The notes beneath the pieces were generated by a model. It made no database searches, was not told where the DNA came from, and saw only the letters and a list, made by a program, of their open reading frames with translations. Shown piece after piece: positions 1-10,734 of a stretch of DNA of 64,000 nt. Positions within the stretch are counted from its first letter, which is position 1; each line of letters opens with the position of its first letter. The position numbers and the translations under genes were made by a program. This stretch comes from Puccinia triticina (Eukaryota; Basidiomycota; Pucciniomycetes; Pucciniales; Pucciniaceae), in the NCBI RefSeq assembly GCF_026914185.1, contig NC_070570.1, positions 3,720,001 to 3,784,000 on the forward strand. Direction: 5' to 3'.

Positions 1-1450
1 ACAGGATCAACTCATCAGCTCTGTCCATAGTCTCAACTCATTCAAGCTGCCCACCTTGAATTCATTCACAAAGTATCCAGCCGTACTTCACAAGAAATTG
101 CTTTGTTTCTGCCAAAGAGTACATAGTCAACCTACTAGACACACGATCCATTCTCCTTGATTCTTCCAAAATGGAAAATATTTTCTGCCCCCTTCTTTCT
201 GCGGCATTTGATCCTCCAGAATTAGAAAGAGAATGTACATGATGGAGACAGTGCAAGAGCTATGTCACTGCCAGAATAATTGGCTGGGCTGAGGTTCTCC
301 CAGTTCAACCGGGATGAATTCAACCCAGCCAAATATGCTGGCAGTGTACCAGCAACATGTCTAGCCTTTTTGTCTCTGGTGAGTACATCCAGGAGCTGCA
401 TTGGATAGGTAAATGACTCTATTTTGATTATATTTATGTGGAGCTGACCATTGTCCTGGTGAGTTGTAAGTGGGTTGGAGAATTAAGAGCTTAGTGAGTA
501 ATACATGTTAATGAACAAATCAAATAAGTATAAGGTGTGGGTAACTAACAAGTAACTTCCGCTACTATGACTCAACAACACAGAGAATAGCTGAAGCTGT
601 CATTTTGAGTTTCAACATCAAAACTATTATCAAAGTAATGTATTTATTCAATTCATTCAACTTATTGTTTCATTTCCATTCACTGAAAGATAGAAGAACT
701 AATTATATTACTTTATTTCTGTGATGCAGAGTCTTTTGTTATCCAAATCACAAAGGCTTGACAGGTCAACTATATTATAATTAGCTTACTTCTTTATCTT
801 TATCTGAAATAGCAAAGTAAGTTTTATCTGCCTTAAGGTTTAAAGATTTCTTTTATCATATGCTGCAATTATAAATTAAAGACAAGTATATAACTAAGAA
901 ATATGATCCTTAAGTTGTCTGAATTCTTTTAACAAAGCCAGAGTTGAAGTTGAACTCAGACTCCAGCAATGGGGTCACAGGTGGCATGGGACTTTCTCTG
1001 AGCCATATAGCAACCATCACTTGTTTTGATCCTTGTTATTCAATTCCTGTCAATTGCAATTCTTGTTCTCTGTTCCAATTATTGATCCATTCCTCCAATC
1101 TGCTTGCTCCGTTCTGAGCTCTGCAACTTCACCAGTCCTCTTCCCCAAACCCCCAAACACCAACAATGAGTCTGAAGACTCCATTTGTTTTTATCCACTA
1201 TTCTCCAATTAAGGCAGCCTCAACAGCACCTTTCCCTTCCACCAACTGCCTTCCACCTGGCATGGTAGGAGTTCCACAATGGTTAACAGAATTAGCTGAA
1301 ATACTACATCTACAGCTAGGGCTTGCCAAGTCTCATCAACTAGAGGTCTGAATACGCAGCAATGTTCGGCCCTAGATGCCTCAAAAGCTTAAGGTGGGAT
1401 CAGAAATCACAAGTCCCGATTAAACTCAGAAAAAAGTGGGCTGCTGCAGA
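1..1450. other. AT-rich intergenic sequence, no gene recognised
   Basis: I see no convincing coding region on either strand; the open frames are short and unrelated to any family I know. Positions about 238-420 are a diverged copy of about 3,300-3,420: both contain a GAGACNGTGNAAGAGC-like word followed by a (T/C)AGCCTTTTNGNCTCTGG word and GCATNGGAT. Confidence 0.6.
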
Positions 1451-1766
1451 CTGCTTTGGTGGCAATGGAAGTGTCCGTAGGTCTCAGTGCGTGCAGCCTC
1501 GGGGCAAATCAAGTCTTGGTTTTTTTGTGGAGGCTGGCCGGCATTGCAACCCCGTCGGTCAGTTGTAATTGTGCGGTCTGCTCAAATGCTGGGTAGCTTC
1601 CCAACAGCCTGTGTGATTGTGACCTTCAAAGGCCTGGCGCCAGCTTGCCGGATGGGGGCGTGGACAGCGATCGGGCGACTGACAGTCAGCCCGGGGTTGG
1701 CTCCAGCCACCGAGCGGCCGCCCGGCAACAGACCGGCAGAGCTGTGGTCGGTTGACCATAGTCATG

Positions 1767-1800
1767 CCGCTGTACCTCTTGACCTCAAGAGGTACAGCGG
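1767..1800. repeat. Perfect 16-bp inverted repeat, 2-bp spacer
   Basis: The arms CCGCTGTACCTCTTGA and TCAAGAGGTACAGCGG are exact reverse complements separated by CC. The site is isolated and lies about 600 bp upstream of the secreted-protein start. It could be a cruciform, a protein-binding palindrome or the centre of a decayed foldback element. Confidence 0.8.
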
Positions 1801-2241
1801 ACAGCCCCTCGCGTGACCCCGACGACGCGCTGCCCTTCATTAGCCATGGCAGCCGGACAGGTGGACCTTTGTCGTCGGACTGTCGGAGACAGATCTCTTT
1901 CCCTATTGAGAGGAGATCATCTGGGCATGTCCAGTCAAGAGGGAGGCGTCATGGTGCACAGACAAGAAGATGACTCGGCCGCCTTCCAGACCGGCTATAG
2001 GCGGTGTTTCCCGAGAAACTCTTCAAAAAGATTCTCCATACACGTTTCAAACGCACACGGACTTTTCCGGTCACATCTTCATTGGTTGGCCGAATGCCCA
2101 TGTGCGGATAAACCCCGTATGGTCAATACAGCGCTCGTAAGAAGCTTGATCCGAAACCACGGCAGGAGAGGCCCAATGACTATCCAAACCTCATGGACGG
2201 AAGCGTCTTGCAATTTAGGGACAAGTCTGCTGGGCAACCGA

Positions 2242-2247
2242 TATAAA
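2242..2247 (+). promoter_or_regulatory. TATA box of the secreted-protein gene at 2,406
   Basis: TATAAA is followed by a pyrimidine-rich leader without in-frame ATG before 2,406. If transcription starts about 30 bp downstream, the 5' UTR would be about 130 nt. Inferred from position only. Confidence 0.45.
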
Positions 2248-2405
2248 GGGAGGCCCCTGGTGTCGCTCTGCCTCTGCGCCGCCACCCTCACCCAGATAAA
2301 CGATTCAACCAGGATAAGGCCTTTCAGCGACCGTAGATACCCCACACAGCTTATCAAACGACATTTGATTCCCTCCCGACACTTCTCAGGACGCCGTCCG
2401 CAGTT

Positions 2406-2906
2406 ATGAAACTAGTCTACTACACTACCTCCGTGCTCGCTCTTTTGCTTGCTATACTGCATGTCAATCCGGTGTCTAGCAGCCCAGTCCCTTCTGAGCT
2501 TCCAACGGAAAAATCCCGCGGGGAAACGCAAACAAGCAGCCCACCGACAATAGAAGAGGACAGAGTGAAAGACGAAGAACACTATCCATCTGAATCCCTG
2601 CAGGGAAGACCAGAGAACGCACCACTTGACAAGCTTTACTCAATACCGCTAACAGATGAAGAAGAAGAGGAGAAAAGCTCAGTCCTTACCGAGCCAACAG
2701 GCGACTCCCATGATGAAATGCCAACACATTATAGCCAGTCGGAAATAGTAGAACTAGAGCCGCTTCCTATCAGAGAACCTCCATCTAGAGAACTTTACAG
2801 TTCACCGACGGAACCGAACAACAAGTACCTCGCTAAAATCGCCGAGAAACCGTCTGCAGACGAGCCGAAATGGTGTGGCTGCTTCCCCTGGGCGCACGGG
2901 AAGTAG
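2406..2906 (+). CDS. Small secreted acidic protein, candidate effector
   Basis: An intronless 166-residue frame. Residues 1 to about 25 form a typical signal peptide: MKL start, hydrophobic core LALLLAILH, then small residues VSSS at the likely cleavage site. The mature part is hydrophilic, rich in Glu, Pro and Ser, with an EEEEEK run near residue 97, and ends in a short cysteine-containing tail (WCGCFPW). I recognise no family. Rust genomes encode many lineage-specific secreted proteins of this kind and some act in plant cells, so effector is a reasonable but untested label. A TATA box lies 159-164 bp upstream. The start is the first ATG after it and begins the signal peptide. It could equally be a cell-wall or spore-surface protein. 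Confidence 0.75.
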   Translation: MKLVYYTTSVLALLLAILHVNPVSSSPVPSELPTEKSRGETQTSSPPTIEEDRVKDEEHYPSESLQGRPENAPLDKLYSIPLTDEEEEEKSSVLTEPTGDSHDEMPTHYSQSEIVELEPLPIREPPSRELYSSPTEPNNKYLAKIAEKPSADEPKWCGCFPWAHGK

Positions 2907-3986
2907 TCATGGTTCATTAAATTTACATCAGCCTGGCCACTTGACCAAGCGTAAGTAGCAACTCTGCAATGTCTTGCACAAATCAGTTTTCCACAGCTGT
3001 TAACTTCACTATTCCACTCCCCTAGATTATTCGTTCCATGAGGCCCAAAAGGCAAAATTTTCATCTCCTCATCAGCACCGGTCGGATTCACAAACAAGCC
3101 CGACCTTCACGTACTTTCAACTCCACCGAATCGCCCTCTCAACACGAATGCTTTGTTGGCCAACCTTACATTCCATTACGTATTCTGCAGCCGTAAACCC
3201 GATCGATACTTCTTGTGGCCCCATTTCGGGGCTTCCATTCCTTCATTCTCCCGCAATTGCAAGTCTACTCTCGCTTTGTTCGCAGGCATCATGAATCTCT
3301 AGATGGAGAAGCATGATTGACCGTGGTAGAGACTGTGTAAGAGCCGCGAAGCGCCGACACGCCCAGCCTTTTCGCCTCTGGCGAGTGTCTGTAGGGTCTG
3401 CATCGGATCTTCTCTCACTTGAGACAAAGGGTGTACTCTACCCTTGTCATCGCGAGTTTTGAGGGGGTGGGTGATGCCAGAGAGCTGGTCAGTATTGCAG
3501 CCAGTGCGGTGTTCATCGCCTTCTTTCAGGGATCATACGCGCTGTTCATAGCCGCAAGTTTCATAAACATTCATGTGGACAACTTGGCAAAAAAGGGCAA
3601 CCAAGTTTGATTCATCTGACCCCGATAAATCAGAATTTGAGTCTTGTGTGAGTAGCACTGCAATAGAAATCAAATTGAGAGCAAACAGTACAACTCGTAA
3701 AATCAGACATGTGTGTAACTCTTGTGCCTCCTTCATGCGTGGGGCGCGCGGGAATTCGAAAAAAAAGATGGGCTTGCGGTTGGCGCGTCTGGAGATATGA
3801 AATGATGAACCTCGAAGAGAAAGAAAGGAAAGGAGAACAGGAGGATCGGGAAAAATAGCTGATGAGGCGGCCGTTCGATTGGACCATAAGAAGCAGGATT
3901 GTTCCATCTGGCCAGTTGAGATGGATAACGGCCAAAGAAACGGAGCAGAAGCGACCGGCTGCTGGTCCGCTGTCCCGGGCAGCGAC
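2907..3986. other. Intergenic region between convergent genes
   Basis: This holds the 3' flanks of the secreted-protein gene and of the SANT-like gene. Nothing conserved is visible except the diverged repeat at about 3,300-3,420, which matches about 238-420. Long frames opposite the SANT-like gene reflect its GC-rich composition. Confidence 0.5.
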
Positions 3987-4919
3987 CTAGATGGCCGGCC
4001 TGGGCACCAGCGCCAAGGAGGCCGAGGGCCTGGGCGCGGCGGCCTGGAGCTTCGCAAGGATGGCCTGTTTCTTGAGGCTGAAGAACTGCCGGGCCTCGTC
4101 GTCGGGCAGCCGGGCGAGGTCTTTCTGCATGAGCTGGCAGTCCGCGGCGTCTTGCTCGATCTGCAGCCGGGCCGCGTCCATCCGCAGACTCTCGCGCTCG
4201 TTGGCGGCCTCGAGGGCGTCGAGCGCGGCCTCGTCGGCGAGATCCGGCCCGCGTCTTTGGGCCAGCCCGGCCGGTCCAGCTGGAGGCCGAGAGCCAGTGT
4301 GCGGAGGGTGTTCGCGGATGGTGTCCGAGGAAGTCCGGGCGCGGGCCGCATCTGCGGACGCTCCTCCCCCGGGTCCGGCGCCTCCAGCTGCCGCTTCCTC
4401 GGCCTCGCCTTCCCTCCATCCAGGCAGGTAGCGCAGATGGTAATGCCACTCGATCTTGAGTCCGAACGCGCGGCCATGCCGGGCCTGGAACATCTCCATC
4501 GCTTTGTCGATCAGCCCTGCCTCGGTTCTGTCGCTTTGGCCAGAGGCCTTGGCCTCCCGATAGTACGCGGAGAAGGTGAGAGTGTCTTCTCGAACCTGCT
4601 CCCATCTAGGCACCATCACAGACAGAGACGCAAAAATTAGTCTGGACTGTTGGTGGTGGCTGGGAAAAGCGGTGCATAGGTACCTTGTTTGTAGCACCTT
4701 TTCAGACCGCTTGAAGCCGAAGAAATGGGAGTTGAAGACGGCCGCCAGGGTGGACCAAAACACCTCGTCGGTTGGCCGGGGTCTGTTTTTGAAGAGTTTG
4801 GTCACTTCGATCCAGCTGAGGACGAGTCGCTCGTCTTCCCCATCGTAGAAGTGGGTGGTCAAGTCGGCGCGTGGTCTGGCTGGCTCTTGGCTTGCCTTGG
4901 ACGATGATTGGGGATTCAT
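3987..4919 (-). CDS. SANT/trihelix-like DNA-binding protein (Harbinger ORF1 / NAM-associated type)
   Basis: Two exons, complement(4684-4919 and 3987-4605), with a 78-bp GTACCT..CCTAG intron joining ...LQTR to WEQV in frame; 284 residues. The N-terminal third holds a SANT/Myb-like fold (DERLVLSWIEV, then VFWSTLAAVFN, then the ...SEKVLQTRWEQV helix). The C-terminal part is an Ala/Glu/Arg-rich coiled coil ending DDEARQFFSLKKQAIL, the layout of plant-type NAM-associated C-terminal proteins and of the DNA-binding ORF1 of PIF/Harbinger transposons, which are abundant in rusts. No nuclease partner or terminal repeats are visible nearby, so it may be a domesticated or orphan ORF1. The ATG at 4,919 is chosen because the frame upstream lacks domain similarity. 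The locus is GC-rich, unlike the dead Harbinger copy at 47-52 kb. Confidence 0.7.
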   Translation of the reverse strand: MNPQSSSKASQEPARPRADLTTHFYDGEDERLVLSWIEVTKLFKNRPRPTDEVFWSTLAAVFNSHFFGFKRSEKVLQTRYLCTAFPSHHQQSRLIFASLSVMVPRWEQVREDTLTFSAYYREAKASGQSDRTEAGLIDKAMEMFQARHGRAFGLKIEWHYHLRYLPGWREGEAEEAAAGGAGPGGGASADAARARTSSDTIREHPPHTGSRPPAGPAGLAQRRGPDLADEAALDALEAANERESLRMDAARLQIEQDAADCQLMQKDLARLPDDEARQFFSLKKQAILAKLQAAAPRPSASLALVPRPAI

Positions 4920-5506
4920 TGTATGTTGTCGGATAAAAAGAGGCGTTGAGGATGAGCAGGTTTGTGGAGCGGGGCTGGGAGTTGTGTGCTGTGTTTGCGA
5001 ACGACAAAGGATGGGGTTCTGGGATATCTGGTCGAAGGGGGTGCAGATCAGGGTGAAAGGATTGCTGGGGGTGGATTCCACGACATAGCACGCAGCCAGA
5101 CGGTTTATATACACGGCCAACATCCCAACGGACAAAGCTTTGTTTTAGTGTGCACTATCAAAACGAACTGCCCTTCACAAAAGACGGGCTGGATACCGGA
5201 AACAAGGGCCCAGCTACAGCATCTGTGCCTTGGTGGCGGATTGCGTTATCCAGGCAGCACTAGCTTCAGAGAGAAGCGAAGGGCGGCAGGGAAACTGGGC
5301 GGATCTGGCTGGAGAAACAACAGAATTCGAGACGGGGCCAGTTCCATTCTACAGTCTGAGCTCAAGTCAAGTACATACACGACTGGCTTGAGTGGAGCTT
5401 GGGGAGCGGTGAGCCGGCCTTTGGAGGGAGCCACCCAGCATGCATCGTTGTCCACCTCGTGCAGCCATGGTGTCTAGGCGGAGGAGGGCTGAGAAAGAGC
5501 AGTGCC
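4920..5506. promoter_or_regulatory. Divergent promoter interval
   Basis: This 587-bp interval separates the SANT-like gene (minus) from the hydrolase gene (plus) and must hold both promoters if the proposed starts are right. I find no clear TATA box for either. Confidence 0.35.
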
Positions 5507-8345
5507 ATGTTGACTCCGGGCGGCCCCGTGGGTGGCGCGGGCATGAACTCCGCCGGCCGAGATGGCCCAGACCATCCAGGAGATTCGATCTCCTCCCTGT
5601 CCCGCTGGATCATACGCAACTTTCCGATCCGATCACCAACCGCCAAAGAACGGCTGAAAACCCCCCGGAAGGTCGCTCTCCTCCTATCCCATCATTGGCT
5701 TCTCCAAGTGGTCCCACCGGTGAGTCCAAGCCTGTTTCTTTCTGGAGCTTGGTGATAGATTGGAAACGAAGACATACATAACCTTCTCAATACCTCGGAA
5801 AGCGTGAGTATCCACCCGACGAGAATACTCTCATACATACATCGTTGGCTAGACATGATCACGACGAGTGAAGTGGCGAAGCTCATTCCATCCGGCGCCG
5901 AGCAACAAGCGGCCCGGGAAGCGTTCGTGCAGAAGTACGGCACATCGGCGTCCGCGTCGGCTTGGCCGATACCCGAGGACCAGGAATGGTACTGGAAACA
6001 GACCCCGCGGCCGGTCGACTTGCTGCCCATCTGGAAATTCGTCTTCGTTAATCGTTCGTGTGTGCTTTCTCATCAACCCGTGATCTCCTCCGCGGCTGAG
6101 ACATCTGGCCCGTGCAGCCCTGTTGGAAAGCGTCGGTCTTCGCACAAACGACGACCCCACATACGGAAGGTGCTTCGCCAGATATGCTCTCTCAAGCTTC
6201 GTCCATCCGCAAACGATCGACACTGAATCCAAACGCTCTGCCCTTTCGCCAGGTATTCCCTGCCCTTTTCCCCGAGTGAAAAGCTGATCCGGGACGACAA
6301 GAAAATCACCTGCTGGGATGGACGGGTGTTTCTGAAGGATCGAGGCGACGGGCTCGTGGCTGAGCCGGTCGAAGACAAGACCTCCCAGTGGGTTTGGTAC
6401 CAGGTCAGATCCTCCAGTCTTTCGCCCTTGAAGTTTTCCATCGCTCTGTCCGACACATTCTTACATGTCATTCATAGGTGTGGTGGGACGAGGAGGCGTC
6501 AAAGCGTACAGGTACGCAAGATATTGCACCACTTTTTCAATGTGCATTCAGGATACCTCAATCTGATTGTCATGATACTCTTCTTTTTGGCATGGTGAAG
6601 GTGTCGAACTCGACTTATTGTATTGTAGGCACGAGATTCAAGTCTACCATTCATGGCACACAAGAAGCCACCTGCAATCTTTTCCATTCAAACGTAGTAT
6701 CCTATGTCTGATCTAGGCCACGGCATCTGTGAATACGGAGGCACTTTTTCCAGAAACGCCCGCAAGTTCTTGGACGCAGGTGTCAGTAACACTCTGCCCC
6801 TGGGATAATCCATTGATACGCATTGCTCATTTGATTCTTGATTGTTCGGCTTTGAAAATCCTGGGTATCAGTATAGATTGATTGGTGCGTCCCAGAGTGG
6901 CTCTTGCATGGTCGGAGAGACCCTTGATGAGAAACCCCCAGCTGACCGAACTCTGGACAACAGTCCCAGATCTCCCATCAGTAAGCACACGCAATCCCCC
7001 CATGAGAACCCTTATTTATCAGCTAATTATCATCTGCCGAAAAAAAAAACTGTTAAATCTCAGCATGGCCGCAGTACTGGCTTCCATGCATACTTGACTA
7101 ACCTGGACTGTCTGGCGCATGCTGTCCATGCTGTCCTGGCGGACATCATCAAGCGGGACTCGGCTGCGGGTCGTGCCCAACGGCCCGTGATCGTGGCTGG
7201 CCAGAGCATGGGCGGGTTTACGACCGTCCTGTATGGTCCGTTGTCTCTCCGCCCGTCTCCACCAGTCCCACGTGGCCTCACTCATTTGCTGACCACACCG
7301 CGACCCGTCGTTTCTCATCTTAGGCCTGTAAGTTCACCGGCTGTTGTCCAATCGGCGGCGGCTCTCTGGCCCTGAAATTCTGGATGCGTAGATCATAAGG
7401 CTCATCCAACTGATCGTTTCTCTTCCTCTTCTTCGAAGCTTGTACCACTCGCCGGCGGTCAAAAGTCGCCCGGTGATCCGAGGCCTCCCGCAACCGAAAC
7501 TGCTTGGCGTGAGTGGTGCCGCAGGCCACCCGGATCCTTCCCCTAAAGTATCATTTTTTTCTGACTAGCTGGGGTTTTCATGTACATTGTCGACCCAGTT
7601 GATACCACTATGTCCAATGCTGGCCATAGCACCAGACTCAAGACCGGCATATGTGGTCGAGCTTTTCGCTAGAGCCGTGTCTCGGTTTGCCGGTAGAATG
7701 CCGCTTGCGAATGCCAACAAGGGCAAAAACACGTGCGTCAATCTCATCGACTTGATTCTTTGATCATCAAAACATTTATTTACTTTACTTTGGATGACTG
7801 ACATTCCTTCGGGACGGTAGGCCAGATTCCTGGTTTGAGGACCAGTTCAGGTGCGATCCACAGAGCTACACCGGCAACTTGAGAATCTCGACCGGGTTGA
7901 AGATCCTAAAGGTATCCATCTTTCCGCTCAAGGCCTCTTCTTCACTTCATCCGACCAAAAAAAGCTGATGCGGGAAATAAAACGGAGTTTAGGCACTTGA
8001 CTTCACCAACGAACATCTCGCCGACCTTGTCGTCTCGTTCCAAATCATGCATGGAGGGAGTGATCGAGTGACCAACCCCAGCGGAAGCATAACCCTCTTC
8101 GAACAATCTCGGTCGACCAAGAAATCGATCAAGATCTACCCTTTCGTTCGTCCCCCTCCTTGTCTCGTATGTCTAAAAGGCGCGCCTTTGATGTGTCCCG
8201 GGTTTTGTCTCGCGATCTCTCTGTGGACGTGTAGGTTGAACACATCATGATGAGGATCGGCAGAGATGAAGAGGACGACCAGCCCCGTCAGAAAATCCTG
8301 GACGACATCGTCGAATGGATCGACGAAATCAGGGCAAACCCATAG
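5507..8345 (+). CDS. Monoacylglycerol-lipase-type alpha/beta hydrolase
   Basis: Proposed join: 5507-5719, 5759-6053, 6118-6169, 6253-6403, 6478-6511, 6601-6624, 6717-6781, 6872-6884, 6964-6980, 7064-7235, 7324-7327, 7439-7508, 7599-7732, 7821-7911, 7993-8145, 8235-8345 (533 codons with stop). All junctions keep frame and the hydrolase part follows the monoglyceride lipase (Hydrolase_4) pattern: HGICEYGGTF near residue 258, YRLIVPDLPSHGRSTG, nucleophile elbow GQSMGG (Ser about 336), HGGSDRVTNP (Asp about 469), FVEHIMM (His about 499), then a C-terminal DDIVEWIDEI helix. Such enzymes release free fatty acid from monoacylglycerols or related esters. The first about 240 residues are an extension not usual in the family. 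Least certain are the 39-bp intron 5720-5758, the start (an internal ATG at 5,855 is possible) and the 4-nt exon. Confidence 0.8.
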
Positions 8346-10730
8346 AATCCGGCGATCGATGCCGGCCACATTCTTCACCCATCGCGCCGACAACGCTTCA
8401 AGCCACTTGCCCCTATCTACATGCATCTGCTTTCTGCTTCTTCGCCGGGAACACGGATGCTCTCTTGTTTTGGACGGGGGATACCGCTCTTAATACGATG
8501 CGTTGGCCCTTTTTTGTATAGCACTGTATCCTCATCGTCACACTCTCCTCTCATCGCATGCTAGCTGGATTGCGCACCCAGAGATATCTCGTATAGACGT
8601 CGTTGTGGATACATCACTACTCTTGCTTGTTGATTTCATTGTCGCCATTTATCGCATCATCCTCCTCCTCTCCCTTCCAGGAAATAGACTATAGCTCACT
8701 ACAAAACAAGCTCAAGAGACTGCCAGCGGTTGGCATCTGGCATACTCCAGTGTAGCTGCCATTGGAACTCCTCGTGATTACATCATACCCTTTCATGAAT
8801 GTGGACAGTGACTGTGCATGGAAGCTTGCTTGAAATATCCTTTGAGAAAGGCTTGAGTATGATCACCCCAAGCTTCCTTTGAGTTTCTGCATGTCAAGTG
8901 CTGGCAGTTTGTTGAGTTTTTCTTGCAGTGAACATTGCTTGCTTGCTTTTTTTACAGAATGTTAGGTAAGTTCAAGAGTCCACAAGACATTAAGCTATCT
9001 GCAACCGGCACATCACTTTGTTTTCAATGAAAAGAGTCTGAGGATGGGACTTGGAGGAGGTTGATGTATGCGTCTCTGTAGACTCTTCACTGGGTGCACC
9101 GTTTGCTGGGAAAATGATCTCAAGAGATCCTGGATGGGTGGGACTAGACAAGACCTTATTCTTGGAGAGAATTCTAGAAGCCTGCTTTCATTATGGCAGC
9201 CGGCTACGTATCACAAGCCATTGTGACAACTTGTAAAACCTCATAGAGTCATTATTATAGAGACATTATTACTCGTTGAGAGCTAACAATACCATCTGTG
9301 GCCCGCACTAGAGCCACCAGAAACCCTTGTTGCATATGAAATACTAGAGTTCAAAGCGGCTACGCCGCTGCACCTTTGGGGAAAGAGGGTAACATACCCT
9401 AAACCACAACCCCCCCCCCCCCCCACCTCTTTTGTGTAAAGAAATGGATACTGAAGGAGGAATTATTGTCAAAAACATGTACATATCTGAATAGCAGCAA
9501 GATCAAAATTTCACTTCAAAAAACATGATGGATGATAGCCAACAAATGGAGAACCAAATTATCCCACCACCCCAAAAGTTTTTGAAAAATATTCACAGCA
9601 TAATCAATTTTCAAGTAGTGTTATTTTCTCATACAAAAAATCTCTTATCCTAATCAGGTAATATGCCAGTGGAAACATCAAGCTGGATTACTGCACTCTT
9701 GAGACCAAGAATGACCATAATGACAACATATGGTAAAAAAAGTCTGGGGTCTCTTCAAAGAGGGGTGTAGTCATGACAATGGTGAAAGGTTTTGCTATGT
9801 GCAGTGAAGCACACCTGGAATTCTGAGTGTGCAACCCACTTGGTACTACAAGAACTTCTCTTTGGATCCCTGGGTTTCCAATGGTATATCCTGATCCAAT
9901 TGAATTGTCATGATGCTGTAGGGAAATATACAAGACACTATGAGGTTGCCTCACATCACCTGCCAACAATTTGCATACACTGGCTGACTCTCACCTTCTT
10001 TGCTTCAGGGTTGAAAATTTACATGTTTTTATTGTGGAAGGAAAAATAAAAAAACTATTAATCCACACAGAGTTGTAAAAATGCCATCAATCTGTGGTTA
10101 TGTGTTGAAATTTGGAACCATGTCAGTATAGAGATTATGGAGAATTGATGTGTAGAAGAATGCCTTGCTGAGAGATGCAACAGACAATAAATATCCAACC
10201 CCATCCTGGTATGTTACAGACACCATTGCTAGGAATGGACAGAAAGCCTGATGAGCCTCAGTCATACCCGCACTGTTCCTGGACACAATTTCTGAGAAAG
10301 AGAAGGTTTCACTACAGCTGTATGAACCAGTAATTAAATAACACGGACAAGGCCCCTGACAGTTCTGAGGCTGAAGAAAACAGAGGAATCTGGCATTGAA
10401 CTTCATTCCTTTGTGAATGTGATTCAGAGAGTAGTTCAGTTACATGTGTTCCTACAGGACAAATGACGCGCACTCTAAAAGAAATATGGATGTACTTTGT
10501 GCACAAAAAACTCTTTGCGCACTGCAGGGGGCGTCCACTCAACATCCCGGCCATAGTGCGCGGAAGCTCAAAACGCTTAATTGTGCACTGCAGATGAAAA
10601 ACCATAAAATTCTCATTTTTTTTCTGCCATGCGGCAGAAGAGATTTCCCCCCCCCGCCCCCTCCAACAATTCTTTTGGAAATTTTGGGACACTCACTTTC
10701 ACACAAGACAAGGGTGAAAAATAAATACCC
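8346..10730. other. Long gene-poor stretch with decayed repeats
   Basis: No gene recognised. The first about 350 bp are probably 3' flank of the hydrolase. A 15-C homopolymer lies at 9,410-9,424. Open frames on the minus strand at about 9.7-10.7 kb show no known domain. Direct and inverted GTGCGC/GCGCACT words at 10,460-10,600 suggest old transposon ends, but I cannot define an element. Confidence 0.5.
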
Positions 10731-10734
10731 ATTA

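Larger units (their letters stand above)
1450..2405 (+). promoter_or_regulatory. GC-rich upstream region of the secreted-protein gene
   Basis: Composition shifts from AT-rich to GC-rich at about 1,450. Several overlapping open frames occur on both strands but none has a recognisable domain or a splice model, so I treat the stretch as upstream regulatory or non-coding sequence. A TATAAA box is at 2,242-2,247, 159-164 bp before the ATG at 2,406. A 34-bp palindrome is at 1,767-1,800. Confidence 0.4.

Noticed and set aside
1487..2409. Several overlapping open frames of 70-200 codons
   Set aside because: They occur on both strands in a GC-rich stretch, share no domain or signal, and overlap the TATA box and leader of the secreted-protein gene.
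3733..4640. Long frames on both strands opposite or overlapping the SANT-like gene
   Set aside because: They are shadows produced by GC-rich codons. Only the spliced minus-strand frame has family-like motifs.
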